DNA of 64,000 bases from Hydra vulgaris. Lineage: Eukaryota > Cnidaria > Hydrozoa > Anthoathecata > Hydridae. The DNA is taken from contig NC_088931.1 in assembly GCF_038396675.1 (NCBI RefSeq), positions 73,240,001 through 73,304,000 of the forward strand, given 5' to 3'. Below are positions 36,270 to 54,506 of this stretch, piece after piece; position 1 is the first letter of the stretch; each line of letters begins with the position of its first letter. The translations under genes and the position numbers were made by a program. Under the pieces are notes generated by a model. The model did not search any database and was not told where the DNA came from. It saw nothing but the letters and a program-made list of their open reading frames with translations.

Positions 36270-37620
36270 TTTTATTTGTTTTTTATTTTTTTTCTTCTCC
36301 AGGTATTCAATATAAAATATACATTTATTATTGTGAAAAAAAAAGAAAATATATATACAAAATTATTACGCATCAGATTGATAAATGTACATTAATATGA
36401 TATTGATACATTAATATAATATTGATGCAAACTTTAATATAAATTCTAGTATAATAACTATTATATATATTATTTCTCTAAACTTTATTACCGAAAAAAA
36501 CTTTATTACCGAAAAAAACTTTATTACCGAAAAAAACTTTATTACCGAAAAAAACTTTATTACCGAAAAAAAGGAAATTAAAGTAGATTCAGCATTTTTG
36601 GGTATAAAACTCTAAGATCTTTTTGCAGATTCCCTTAACAGCGCCATTTGGCGTATATCTATGTCAATGTAAAAAATTGATTTAAGTAAATTTAGAAATA
36701 GTTTTTTTGTAATTAGCTTTGAAATTACTATTTCTACTGTTGTTATACATTTTTTTATTTTATTTTACTTTTTTTTTAGTTTTTATATATATTTTTTTAT
36801 TTATTTATTGCAATCATTTTTACAAACTAAGAATATGCAGCATTGCTTGGCTTTTAAACAACGAAATTCTATTTTTTAATTTCTTTTAATTTTTTATTTT
36901 TTAAGTTTTTTTCATGTTTTTGGGCCTTGTGACATAATTGAAAATTCAGAACCCCGGGTTTTAGTTTTTTTAATATAATAGTTATGGAAGCTATTTGATC
37001 GCAGATTATAAGTTTGAAAAAATGATAACGAAAATGTATCTAACAAAGAGTTTGGTAGCATATTATTTTTATATTTGAACATAAAAACAAGTATATGATA
37101 TAAATTAAGTTTTTCCATGTTTAAGACTTTCATATTTGTCATCGCATTAGAAGGATTGTCCATTCTACTTAAATAATGAACTGCTTTTCAGCAAGGGTTT
37201 TGCAAGCCTTGCAGTTTGATTAATTTTGTTTGTGTGTGCCCACACTATATTAGCATATGTGAGATGACTATGAATTAGACTAAAGTGAAGTTTTTTTCTT
37301 GAACAGAAGTCAAGAAACGGGCGACATTTATATAAAATACCTACTGCAGATGATATTTTTGATTCAATGTGTCCAATATGATTTCTCCATGATAAATTTT
37401 CATCAATCTGAACACCAAGACATTAGGCATTTTTTTCCTGTTTCATTGTATCTAAAAAAAATTATCTTCCAATCTACTCTTTGACAGATACATTTTTGGT
37501 GGCATTTAGAGTTTTTGGAATTTTCGCAAGTTTTTTGTTAATAATATTGCTCAGTTTTTCCATTATAAGTTTGTTTCTTGTGATTGCGACATAAAATTAC
37601 AGTAATCATTTTTTATATTG
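36270..37620 (-). pseudogene. LINE E: 5'-truncated copy of the LINE D family
   Basis: Minus strand: the C-terminal reverse-transcriptase region (NPSNAMTNMKVLNMEKLNLY and FKYKNNMLPNSLLDTF in an 83-codon frame, 37163-36912) and a 3' UTR match the plus-strand copy at 57.3-60.0 kb almost word for word, ending at the same CCTGGAGAA-AAAA tail (36290-36300). The 5' part (37300-37600) is degraded and truncated. It contains an expanded 18-bp repeat in the 3' UTR that the other copy lacks. Confidence 0.9.
36483..36572. repeat. 18-bp x 5 minisatellite in a LINE 3' UTR
   Basis: Five copies of CTTTATTACCGAAAAAAA. The related LINE copy near 59780-59800 has one related unit (TTTGGTATTAAAG on its strand). 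Confidence 0.9.
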
Positions 37621-37899
37621 TTGTTTTTATTCGGATATTTGTTTACATTCGGAAAATAAACAAGTAAAAATATGTTTAGATTTGGAGAATAAACAAGTAA
37701 AAACTTTTTTACCTAACACAACTTAAAATAAAAATCTTGCAAAACTTAGGTAAGTTTAAATAAACTGAACTTAAATATTATAACTTATTGGAAATAAATA
37801 TAATTTAGCATAAAAGTTTATATTAATCATCTACTAAATTTATTTATCTAATAAATTTATACATCTAATACATTTTGGTATATTTTCTAATTTAGCCGG

Positions 37900-38400
37900 T
37901 TTACGAAGTTTATCCATCTTTGAAAAGGTAGAGAAAATTCGGTTTTTAATTACTTTAAGAAGGAAAAAAATTACGCAAAGTGTGAGAAGTATGAACAAAT
38001 TTATAAAAACAGCAGATGGCTTGACAAGCGGTCTTTATACACATTTAAAAACTAAACATAATGTAATATTACAAAAACAAGATGTTTTTTAACTTTTTAG
38101 TGAATTTAGTTCAAAATCTGATAAGCCTCCTCCAAAAAGTACTGAATATTTAAAAAGCACTACAGACAATTTACCGGCAACAACCTTAGCTAGACAGCAC
38201 CTGATGAGACAGTCCCTGATAAGGCAGCAGCTGATGGGTACCCATATAAAACTATCATAACAACTGATGATTTTTTAAACCAATCGAAGTTTTAAATTTA
38301 GGTTCTGAGTATCCGAAATCCGTCACCGCAATGCAAAAAACTATTAGCTATAACGAAATATTTGACAGCTTTTAATTAAAGAAATTATAAATCTTTTGAA
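37900..38400 (+). pseudogene. BED-type zinc finger fragment of a hAT-like transposase
   Basis: With a frame change near 38005, the plus strand reads YFKKEKNYAKCEKYEQIYK then ADGLTSGLYTHLKTKHNVIL. The C-to-HxxxxH spacing and LYTHLKTKH are typical of the BED finger at the N terminus of hAT transposases. Further on, TTDDFLNQSKF and AMQKTISYNEIFDSF near 38320 may be the following segment. Stops break it, and no catalytic part follows. Confidence 0.5.
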
Positions 38401-38807
38401 ATTAATGATTGGGCTTTCATTCCGCTTTTAGAGAATTGTCAATTTTATTTTACGTTTTACGTCTATATTTTATTTAGGAACAAAATATAGACGTATCCAT
38501 GGAGTACTTAAAGACACAGCCTGACTTGTTGCTTTCAAGTCCGATAACAATAGACTAGATTAGTTTATAAACAAATAACTAATTGTGAATAACTCAAGTT
38601 AAACCAAATAATATTTATAGAAAAGTCTGGTATTTATTATTTTATTTGCCGTTAAAATTACAATAAAATTCGTTAAAATTACAATTTAAAAAATTTAACA
38701 ATAATATGGTTAAAAAACTAATTATTATCATACTTATAAAGCCTTATTACCAATCCCCGTTGGTGATTTTTTGAATGTTAAAAAAAACATACGCAGAAAA
38801 AGAGTAA

Positions 38808-38980
38808 TAAGAGGTCCTCCATAAATTACGTCACGCTTTAGAGGGAGAGGGAGGGGTAATGCTTTTGTGACGACTCATACGGAACTCATTCCTAAAGATA
38901 TACGATGTTGTGACGAGGGGAAACGAGGGGGTCTAAAACGGTCAAAAAGATTGCGTCACGGTATTTGTGAACAACCCCTA
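38808..38980. mobile_element. MITE with TA-flanked ends
   Basis: The left end AGAGGTCCTCCATAAATTAC and the reverse complement of the right end AGGGGTTGTTCACAAATACC align over 27 bp, including GTSACGC. TA flanks both sides. It is about 170 bp, non-coding, and rich in GTGACG repeats. TA target sites and this end sequence suggest a Tc1/mariner-group (IS630) MITE. The superfamily call is inference. Confidence 0.6.
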
Positions 38981-39258
38981 ATAAGAAATAAGAACAAAAT
39001 TAGAAATTTTGTATCTTTAATAATCTTTAATGGAATAATTTAAAAAATAAAAATAAATAAAAGAGAAATAATCGCGAAACTTATAAACCCACAAAAGTTG
39101 TGTTTTATTATTATTATTATTATTTTAAATTTATTTATATAACTTTTATTTTGCTGATTAATTAATATTACAGTTTTCATATAATCATCTAAAAAAAATA
39201 ACATTGTAAACATAAAAACCTTGATAGAAAACGTTTTTAATTTTTTTATACTAAATGT

Positions 39259-42583
<3,325 letters not shown>

Positions 42584-42667
<84 letters not shown>
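42584..42667. repeat. (TA)n microsatellite, right part
   Basis: Continuation of the TA array split by the hAT insertion. Confidence 0.95.
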
Positions 42668-42671
<4 letters not shown>

Positions 42672-42689
42672 CATACATTAAGAATAAAA

Positions 42690-43830
42690 AAAAGAAAAGA
42701 AGGTAAGGATGATGCGTTAATCATCACAACCTATTCATAGAGCCCCTTTAGTCACTTATAAAAAAAAAAATTTTATTTTTTAAAATAAAATAAAAATTTA
42801 ATAAAACAAAGCTCATATTTTTTTTTTAGTGTAAAAAATTGAAAAAAAAAATATAAAAACAAAAAAAGAAGAAAAAAAATTCAAAAATCTGAAAAATATT
42901 ACATTATATATAATGAAATATAAATAAATATTAAAGACTGATGTTTAAATATAATGAAATAAATTTTCAAATGTAATGAAATTGATGATGATGTTTATTA
43001 AAATAAAAATGTTTATTTTTATTTGAACTTTTGAAAATATTTTCAAAAAAGATATTAGAAATTTAATATATTCTAGCGGGCCAGACGTGGGACGTCTATA
43101 CGATGTATTAGAGACGTTACAAGGACGTCCTTAAAACGTCTAGCGGACTTTCTGCGCCCACAAGGATCAGAGTTTATGTTTAGTCAATATCTTTTTGGTT
43201 TAGCTTCAAATTTCTGCAAAATTTAGTTAAAGACTTTTTTCATTCAAAATATTAAGAGAATATAAGATCTAAAATCACTTCTAGAAATTATGAAGTTGGT
43301 TCCTTTTTAATTGTTATTTTATTAGTTAAAAGATTTGATAATTTTCAAAAATATTGTTGAGTTTAATAGATTTAGGGAAAAGAATAAGTTTAGTTTTCTT
43401 TAAATTCATTGAATATCGGTATCTAATAAACCACTCTTTTATTCTATCAAATTCTTCATTAAACATTTTAAAAAGAATTTTAATATCTTTGTGAGAATAA
43501 TGTGAGAATAAAATAGATTAGATTCATCTGCTAATAACATAACATTTAATATTTTTGATGCTAAATATTTATACGAATTAAAAATAAGGAATAGTGTAAA
43601 AAATATTAATAGTCTTAAAATAAAATCTTTTGTTACCTTAACAAATTATTACTATTTTGTTCTTTTGATTCTCTATGTATAAATATGTTTATATGCTTAG
43701 TATATATTCTTAATAAGTATATAGGCTTCCTGTTAGTCAAGTATTCTTTAAACCATAGCAAACTTTGATTTTTAACTCCACTGTTTTTGTTTTTAACTGT
43801 TTTGTACTTTATAATTACTTAATAATATTT
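42690..43830 (-). pseudogene. LINE C 3' part (reverse transcriptase remnant)
   Basis: Minus strand: SGVKNQSLLWFKEYLTNRKP near 43790-43730; then HKDIKILFKMFNEEFDRIKE (43490-43430) and YSMNLKKTKLILFPKS near 43390, the region after the YADD box. A stop and a small duplication (GTGAGAATAA twice near 43490-43507) break the frame around the catalytic box. The 3' end near 42735 shares TCATAGAGCCCCTTTA with LINE B. Confidence 0.65.
43074..43165. repeat. Cluster of ACGTC repeats (MITE-like fragment)
   Basis: Within 92 bp, ACGTC or ACGTT occurs about eight times on either strand, bracketed by TAGCGGGCC and AGCGGACTTT with a CGCCCAC end. The AGCGGGC start is shared with the element at 55595. It is probably a worn DNA-transposon fragment sitting in the LINE C 3' UTR. 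Confidence 0.45.
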
Positions 43831-43839
43831 AATTTTTTT

Positions 43840-44838
43840 CCAGCGTTTCCGGTATTATAAATAGTTTTAACATAATAATTATTTTTTGAAACTAAATTTT
43901 TATAGTTTTTGTTATTAATTTTCTATAAAGAAATTTTGTTTTAAACATTTTTTAACATAATTTTATTTCATGATGGTTCAAGTAGGACTTGAGTTTATCC
44001 AATTTTTTTTTTCCAACTTGAGTTATTCCAATTTATACTTTTTATATTTACAATTTTATATAAATATAACTTATAGTTTTTAGTAAATATATACAGTTAT
44101 ATACAGTTTTATTATTTTAATAGGAAATATTCATCATATGATTTATAAAAATAGTTCAGAATGAATTATAAGCATTATTTGGGTGATTGCTATATAAGGT
44201 TCCAATCTACATAATTATTGAAAAAAACTTTAAACTGGCATATGGAGCTTTTATTGACTTGTCGGATGAAAACTGATAATTTGAGGGGAGTGTTATGAGG
44301 AGTTACGCTATCAGTAGTTTAAACTACTGGAAAATGATAATTAAATGGGTCTCAATTTACCTCTCTTTGCCTCGACATCAGTTACATCTTCTTAGGCGAT
44401 ATTGAAAATTCTCTTGTTTATATTATGTAGCAATGTTGGTGAGATTTTATTCTAGTTGTTTTGTTAATTACTGAGTTTAAGTTATATTTGAGTATTAATA
44501 AAATATTTGAGCAAATTGATGTTCATGTCCTTCTCTTTTTTGGTTACAAACGTGGGAAGATAAGATTTAGATGTTTTTAAACTACCACCTGATTGTCTAT
44601 TTTTTAAGTAAGTTTGCTTATCACTTTAACTCATAATCTGTTTCGTTTGTGTTGAGATTCATTACATTAAATAAAATCAACAAAGTTGTGAATGAAAATT
44701 CTCACACCACCCACGCAAATATTCTGCACCCACACAAAGATCGTGCTTTTAATAAACATAACTTGTCAAAATTAGAATATTTTTTATGGGCTTATGTAAA
44801 TTTTCTGTGCAAAGTAACAAACTATTTTTTTTTTAAAT
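43840..44838. other. AT-rich DNA, no gene recognised
   Basis: No coding frame or repeat identified. Confidence 0.45.
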
Positions 44839-44839
44839 T

Positions 44840-45030
44840 ATTAAGGTGCTCCAAGAAGTCCCTACGGTTTTATCACAGAGCGCCATGCAATAGCATTTTA
44901 CCAAGAAGTTCACGCCGCCTTCTTTACCTATAATGCATATATGGCCAGAGCCTGCTTCAAACCACTGATCTCCAGCTCTGAAGCCAGAACTCTAACCTCT
45001 ACACCACGAATGCTTGTTCATCATGATTAA
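44840..45030 (-). repeat. tRNA-derived SINE, full head
   Basis: Minus strand: a pol III A box (TGGTGTAGAGGTTAG, about 45006-44992) and a B-box-like GGTTTGAAGC (about 44960) are spaced as in tRNA genes. A unique body and a 3' end AGGGACTTCTTGGAGCACCT (about 44860-44840) follow. A second, 5'-truncated copy is at 51085-51200. It differs from the SINE at 1.0 kb. Confidence 0.7.
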
Positions 45031-45120
45031 GTTTATGAAGTTCTTGATAATTTTTATTCATACTTTAAATACCAATGTGCATGATAAAAAATCTTATCTA
45101 AAGATATCAAGCAGATTCAG

Positions 45121-45123
<3 letters not shown>

Positions 45124-45190
<67 letters not shown>
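45124..45190. repeat. (CA)n microsatellite
   Basis: About 33 CA units; the THTH frame is an artefact. Confidence 0.95.
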
Positions 45191-45197
<7 letters not shown>

Positions 45198-45473
45198 AAA
45201 AGTTAGCTCCAGAAAATATCGGTACGTCTAGCGTTAGGGGCCGATTGTTATCGTTTAAAAAATATTCAAACAGCTATTAATAATTTTTTGATTTGAAACT
45301 TTAAAATGAATAAAAATAAACTTCAACCTTTAGGTTTAATTTTTTTAAACTTTATTCTTTTTACTTATATACTTGTAGTTAGGATATTTGTTCAAGCTGT
45401 TATTGAAAATATTGGAGATTTTTATTTTTTATTACTTTAATATACTTTGCATATCTTACTGAACCTAACATTG

Positions 45474-45572
45474 ATTCTTTAACGTCGGTTCTTTAACGTC
45501 GATTCTTTAACTTCGATTGTTCAACAATTTTTTAACGTTGATTTTTTAACGTCGATTTTTTTAACGTCGAGT
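45474..45572. repeat. Short tandem repeat, TTCTTTAACGTCGA-like
   Basis: Seven imperfect 13-16-bp units around TTTAACGTCG. Confidence 0.8.
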
Positions 45573-45599
45573 CTCTGCAGGTCTCACTTAACCTAAACC

Positions 45600-46410
45600 C
45601 TAATATAGAATGATCCAGTAGGACGACTTTTGTTCAAAAAAATATAAAATTTTTTATAGGTATCCTTTAATAGTAGTACTTTTTGATAATGATGAATTTA
45701 TATTTTTTGTTCATAATAATAAATTTTCTTAAAATCAAATAAGCCTCCTATTGGTTTACTGCATTCAAATTAAAAACGTTACGTTGGACTTTCATCTACT
45801 AAGTTCAGCTAAAATACTGGCAATATCTGTTGCAGCTATAGACCATTCAACAAACCAGTTCAACAATTTAAAATGTTCAATCAGAATTTTTCTAAAACTT
45901 AGTTTATTTGTACAAGACAGTATGACAAGTTTTGTACAATAATTAAGTCATTAATCTCTAACCTCACAAAAGAAGAAGCGGAAAAAATACCTTTTAAAAG
46001 AGGACTTTTTAGAGGCTAAAAAAATACTTATAAAAAAGAAATCGTAAATAACAGCTTATTTTAGGTGGAATAAAAAAATTTTGTGACTAAAGATCTTTTA
46101 GACGTTTAGGACTATATCTAAACTCCGATTTTAAAATTTTGTCATTACTTATAATGCGTGAAGGAATAATTCCTTCAGCAAATATATTGTTCCACACTTA
46201 GCTTGACTATATGTGGCAACACATAAATTGACTACACAAAAAGGGTTTAAGTTTGCGTACAATTTCTAATTAATTTGCTTATATAAACGTGGAAAATAAA
46301 TTTTTTTTAACTGCGTACTCGAAAAGTTTAGCAATAGAATAAAATTAACAAGTTTTTTTTTGACGCACTGGATGACTTAATCAAGAAAAAGTTTCGAGAT
46401 AACTAGAAGA
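45600..46410. other. Intergenic DNA upstream of the ASH gene
   Basis: Small frames only (for example 45751-45942, unrecognised). No gene supported. Confidence 0.4.
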
Positions 46411-46417
46411 TTGTATT

Positions 46418-46497
46418 CATATGGTGCCATATGTCAGATGAAGTCGACCAGAAGTGACCTATTTTATAAAAGAAAATATCAGGCTTTCTCGCATATG
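46418..46497 (+). promoter_or_regulatory. E-box cluster and TATA-like box upstream of ASH
   Basis: CATATG at 46418-46423, CATATG at 46428-46433, CAGATG at 46435-46440 and CATATG at 46492-46497: four CANNTG sites in 80 bp, three of them within 23 bp. TTTTATAAAAG (46462-46472) lies between them. They are 410-490 bp upstream of the ATG. bHLH dimers bind E-boxes, so proneural auto- or cross-regulation is a reasonable inference. The start site of transcription is not known. Confidence 0.5.
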
Positions 46498-46907
46498 CTT
46501 GTTTTGATTTCGAGTTCAGCGATATTGAGGGAAGATAGAAGATTTTTCCGATACGAAAAGTATTAGAAAGACAAATATTTTTTTACTTCATTATAAATAG
46601 TGCAAATCAATATAAGATTTACATTATTTTTGATGAGAATCTCGTTCTCTTTGTTTTTAAAATTAATTTTGTTTTTCTTTCTCTCATTTTTTATTAATGA
46701 CAAACAATTTCATAAAAGAAAAATTCTATGAAAAAATTCTGGTCTTTATTTTGAATACAACAACGTTTTTATTGTAAATTTAACTCAAATAAAAGGGATA
46801 AAAAAGCGCGTTAAATTTTATTAAACTAGTCCCATAATGCAATTTAACAAAACTGAGTTGCTCTTCCGAACGAAATAAAAATAAAGTTTGAAAACTCAAG
46901 AAAATAC

Positions 46908-49692
<2,785 letters not shown>

Positions 49693-49740
49693 GATTTGTG
49701 AAGTCAATGCAAACTGCAAACAATTCGCATTTTTTTTTTA

Positions 49741-49746
49741 AATAAA
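49741..49746 (+). terminator. Polyadenylation signal of ASH
   Basis: AATAAA lies 48 bp after the ASH stop codon, the first such signal downstream. Confidence 0.5.
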
Positions 49747-49749
49747 TTT

Positions 49750-51080
49750 TATTTATAGAAATAATTAATCTTTAATTTATATAAAAGACTTTTTATAACA
49801 TTGTAAAAAAATGAAATGAATAAATACACATACATAATAATAAACTCTATTCCTTTAATTGGTAATTTTAGTTTGAACTTATAAAAATACACAGAGCCGA
49901 CAACACCGAGCAGGGACACGTGCCCCATCCCCACATTTATTTTAAAGGCCCATTTTTTTTAAGACACCCCTACAAACTACAAACCTTCCTTTTTTTTTTT
50001 TTTGGCTTTTAAAGGTCAAACAAAATTTGTAAACTGTAAGTAGTTAGTTAAGTGAGTTAGTTGAGAAAAATAATAATACCTCTTTAATACCTCTTTAATA
50101 CCTCTTTAATACCTCTTTAATACCTCTTTAATACCTCTTTGCTTTTTTTTTCAAAACTAAAACGAATGACTAAAAATCTCTCTAAGAACCCGGTCTGCTA
50201 TTTTTAATTGATAAACTAATCAACCATGCTTTAAATAACACTGCATGATATTTTGATTTCATATTTATTTTTAACTTCAGCTTTAATTTTTTCGTGTTTT
50301 TTATTTATAAATATTTGTTGATATTGCACAGCCTATAAATAAACTTTACAACATTTTCTTGAGATGGTCTTCAGAAAAATAATTTTAAAGATTTTTTTAG
50401 AAGCTTAGTTGAGAATAAACCGACATTGTTGTACTGGCATTGCTGTGCCGCCAGTTTAGTACCGACATTGTTGTACCGACATTGTTATTACGTTTATAAT
50501 CAATTTTTTGGAGTAGATAAAACAATTACAAATAATATTAAACTTGAGCTTCATTGTGGCATTCATTGCAATAGATTGTGGAAATACCGTCAACTTGAAC
50601 AACTCATCGTGGTAATACACTTAAATATCCAAACCATTTAAGAAATAAAGATTCAGATAATTTAGAAATATTTCAAAAAATGTGACCCGTTGTTACAAAA
50701 TTTGAAAATACAGAACACTACTGGAACTAGCGACAGACAAAACTGAGACATAGTGAGTTAGCAAAAAAAAAAAAAAAAGTAAGCGTCGAGCAAAAATTTA
50801 ATTTTAGCTTGTTTATATTTGAAAGGCGACCTATTTACTTGTAAATCAGTTTCAATTAATATATTGAAAAAGAGAGAAAACTGTTGAATGCCATAAACGA
50901 CTGAAGAACCAGACTACTTATTTAAAAGATGCAAGTAGTAAGATTAACTTATTTTAAACAACTCAAATAGAGTTACTTAAAATCAAGATTGTTGATAAAA
51001 TATTCTTTCTTATGCCTAATAATTTAAAGGTTCTTCTTGGAAAGTCTTCAAAACAATCCATAATCACGTAGGATAGTTTT
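49750..51080. other. Intergenic DNA with a 12-bp tandem repeat
   Basis: TAATACCTCTTT is repeated six times at about 50078-50150. ACCGACATTGTTGT-like units lie at 50420-50487. CAGAGCCGACAACACCG near 49892 looks like a solitary hAT left end. No gene is supported. Confidence 0.5.
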
Positions 51081-51084
51081 TAGT

Positions 51085-51200
51085 AATTTAGGTGCTCAAG
51101 AAGACCTAACAATTTTATCACAGAGCAGCGTGGAAGAAAACAGGATGTTCACGATTCCTTCATTACCAATGTCGCTTATTTGGCCAAAGCAGGTATCCAG
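51085..51200 (-). repeat. SINE copy, 5'-truncated
   Basis: Shares AGGTGCTC-AAGAAG, TTTTATCACAGAGC and the later TGGCCA-AGC block with the SINE at 44840-45030, same orientation. It lacks the tRNA-like head. Confidence 0.65.
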
Positions 51201-51421
51201 AGGCGTCCCGGGGGAAGCGTAGAGGGTGTCTAGCCCCTCTACTAAATTTACAAGTAAGCATATTGGACAGTTGTAGTTGGCAAAATAGGATCTATAGTTG
51301 GTAGTCGGCAAATGTCAGCTAACGAGGACCTTTTTTTTTTTAGATCGTAGTCGGCAAAAAAGATTTTATAGCCGTTGTCGGCAAAAAACAACTACTTCAC
51401 CCTCTCTTTAAAATTTCTTCG

Positions 51422-51424
<3 letters not shown>
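51197..51424. mobile_element. hAT-like left terminus with GTCGGCAAA repeats
   Basis: CAGAGGCGTCCCGGGGG starts at 51197, cutting off the SINE. Four imperfect units ending GTCGGCAAA or GTTGGCAAA follow to 51390, then a TA array. No matching right end was found. Confidence 0.35.

Positions 51425-51484
<60 letters not shown>
51425..51484. repeat. (TA)n microsatellite
   Basis: About 30 TA units. Confidence 0.95.
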
Positions 51485-51486
<2 letters not shown>

Positions 51487-52283
51487 GTAAATTTGTAGAA
51501 CTAACGTTTTATAATAAACTATGCCTGTTGTAAGGAAATCCACAGAAGACTTTTTATCGAGAACATTTAAAGTATAATATGAATTTAAAATATAAGTTTT
51601 TTTGTTATTATATTTATCAAAATTTGTTTTAATATAATGCTGTTGTATAAATGGTCATAAACGAAATATAGAACACAAAAATTCGTTGAGGATTTTAAAT
51701 CCTGTCACAGAGTGGATTGTGGGATACTGTTACAGAGATTTTTTTTATAAGGTGCAAGTACATGAAATCCTCCATATTTTGCATAAAAATGATTTAAAAC
51801 CATACTTCAATATTTTGTAGGAAAATTTTCGGTAATAAATATAAATATTTTGTATGAGATACAAAATATGAGTTGGTATTGTTGACATTTTCCTTTAATT
51901 TTTGTTGTTGACATTTTCTTTTGATTTTTTGTGTGTAACAATCTAGTAAGTTAAAATATGGGCAGGTAGTATTTATGGTAGAAATAGAGTTGTTTTTTCA
52001 ATCAAAATTAAGACACACACAAGTTACTAATACTTTGTTTATATAAGTTACCAGTGTTACCACCTAAGCAAAGAGGACTATTACGACTTGATCATGTTGC
52101 ACATACAAAATTTAAAGCGAGTTTGGCAAATAGTGAAAGGAATTACCATCAAAAATAAAAAAACACAAATTCTCTGCCGACTGCAATAAAAACTAAAATA
52201 AATTAGTTAACGGCTCTAATAAAATTGCCGCCGAATTCAACAAGTTGTTTTTTCACTAAGAAAAATCCTATCAAATAAGATTC
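51485..52283. other. AT-rich DNA, no gene recognised
   Basis: No coding frame or repeat identified. Confidence 0.45.
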
Positions 52284-52405
52284 GTTATGTAAATCCGTTG
52301 ATGTAAATCCGTTGATTCGTTAAGTAAATCCGTTGATTCGTTATGTAAATCCGTTATGTAAATTCGTTGATGTAAATCCGTTGATCCGTTATGTAAATCC
52401 GTTGA
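52284..52405. repeat. Minisatellite TTATGTAAATCCGTTGA
   Basis: Eight imperfect units of 13-18 bp with the core GTAAATCCGTTGAT, at the 5' side of the LINE F remnant. Confidence 0.8.
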
Positions 52406-53650
52406 TTCAACAAATTCAACTCTGAATTTTTCAAACCTAACTTATAATGAATTTGAAATTGTATTTAAAGCATTGAAAATAAAAAAAAATAAAAATAAAG
52501 CAATTGGGTCTGATCTTATACATAGGAATATAGTAATGGTCTTATTTGCTATGAATAAAGATATTCTTTATAAAGCTTTTAAAGCATATATTCCTCAAGA
52601 GTCTTTAATAAAGTTTGAAAATAGCCAAAACAACTCCAATTTTTAAAACTTGGTGACCATACAAAGAATACAAAACATCATCCTATTTAAGTTAATGAGT
52701 CTTCTCAAAAATATTAGAAAGAATAATGAATAACAGAATGTACACTTTTTGTATTGGTAATAGCATATTCATTGATTTGTCAAAAGCTCTTGATACTGTT
52801 AACCACCCTATTAAAAAAGCTAGAGTATTATGGTAATAAAATATTACTATTAAAAAAGAGTAGAGAGTATTATGGTAATAAAAGATAAACGTAAACAATT
52901 TGTTTATAACTAGAAATCTTCATTGCAATTAATAACAAATTTAATATCCGGTGTTCCCCAAGAATCCCTACTTCAGTCACTATTGTATTTAATAAAGATA
53001 AATTATCTTTATAAAGCTTATACTTAACGTCCAAAGTTTTTGCGAATGATACGAATTTTTCCAGTCACATGAAGACATAAAAATACTTTTTAATAATCTG
53101 ACTATAGAATTAAAAAAAATTTCCTTGCTATCAGGTTAAAAAAAAAATTTGATTGCCAACTTAATCATATACCAAAATTAGTTTAAAAAAAAAAACTTCT
53201 TAATATAATTAATAGGCTTGACCTGACAATTTTATACAAACATACCTTGTCTTGGCAATATTAAACAAACATACCCATAGGCTTGACCTGACAATATTAT
53301 ACAAACATCAAATACTTCACTAAATAAAAAGATAAAAAATATACGTTATATATGGTTGAAAGCCAATTAAATTTTACACAAACTTGGTTAATAAACTAAA
53401 ATACAAATTTTTTCACAAAAATCGCTTCTTTTTTTTACCTGATAACCACCTTAAAAAAAGATTATCTTTAATTACCAATAAGAAAAAAGGTTACTCATTT
53501 ATCAACCGCTAAAAAAATAAAATTTAAAATATCTTGCCTGACCTATTTATTGTCAATACAATCTTAAAAAGAAAAAAAGTTACAAAATTTTGAATAATTA
53601 TGATAGATGAAAACTTATCTTGGAGACAACAAATTGATAACATAGACCAA
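52406..53650 (+). pseudogene. LINE F reverse transcriptase remnant
   Basis: Plus strand: NSTLNFSNLTYNEFEIVFKA and NKNKAIGSDLIHR (52415-52535); then FIDLSKALDTVNHP (52775); SGVPQESLLQSLLYL (52950, the PQGS box mutated); and MIDENLSWRQQIDNID (53600-53647). Frames change repeatedly and stops are frequent. A short duplication (AGTATTATGGTAATAAAA twice near 52826 and 52868) adds to the decay. Confidence 0.75.
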
Positions 53651-54087
53651 CAAAGTTTTTTTTTTGGTGCCGAGCAAAGTACTTATTTTTATTACAAACA
53701 AATATTATTTTTAAATTCTTTATGACAACGCGCTACTTTTGAGACCCAGGTTGACTTTTTTTGAAAGGGATTTTACCCCAAATGCTAAAGATTTGAACTC
53801 TAATATCTTTACAACTTGACAAAAAGGTGAAAAAAGGGTTGCATATTTGAAATTAAAATGGGAAATGCTATACAAAAAACAAATTGTTTACTCAGCACCA
53901 GAAAATTTTTTTCTTTAAAATAAAATAATGTTACTTAACTTTGATTTTTTTTTTAAATGAGTAAGTCATTCTTCTTTTAAACGAAAAGTAAAAGAAATCT
54001 TTTCAACACAAATAATATTTATTTTAAAGTAATTTTATTGTTTTGATTTAAACTTTATTATGTTTATTATATAGTTTACGAAGAGCA
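53651..54087. other. AT-rich DNA, no gene recognised
   Basis: Nothing recognised. Confidence 0.45.
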
Positions 54088-54506
54088 TTTTACTGTGATA
54101 TAGATTGCAAAGGTATCTGTAAATGTTTACTGTGATATAGATTGTAAAGGTGTCTGTAAATGTTTACTGTAATATAGATTGCAAAGGTATCTGTAAATTT
54201 ATACTGTGACATAGATTGTAAAGGTGTCTGTAAATGTTTACTGTGATATAGATTGTAAAGGTGTCTGTAAATGTTTACTGTGATATAGATTGTAAAGGTG
54301 TCTGTAAATGTTTACTGTGATATAGATTGCAAAGGTATCTGTAAATTTATACTGTGACATAGATTGTAAAGGTGTCTGTAAATGTTTACTGTGATATAGA
54401 TTGTAAAGGTATCTGTAAATGTTTATTGTGATATAGATTGTGACAGTAAAGGTTTACTGCGATTAGATTGTTGACAGTAAAGGTTTACTGTGATATAGAT
54501 TGTAAA
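54088..54506. repeat. 37-bp minisatellite, about 11 units
   Basis: The unit starts TTTACTGTGATATAGATTG and continues with a-variable AAAGGTATCTGTAAATG or AAAGGTGTCTGTAAATG. The period is exactly 37 bp at the start and shortens at the right end. The foldback element 54507-56640 starts within the last unit. Confidence 0.9.

Noticed and set aside
45014-45280. 88-codon frame across the CA repeat
   Set aside because: Most of it is THTH from the microsatellite.
54088-54506. CRISPR-like array
   Set aside because: 37-bp units are contiguous head-to-tail with no spacers: a minisatellite.
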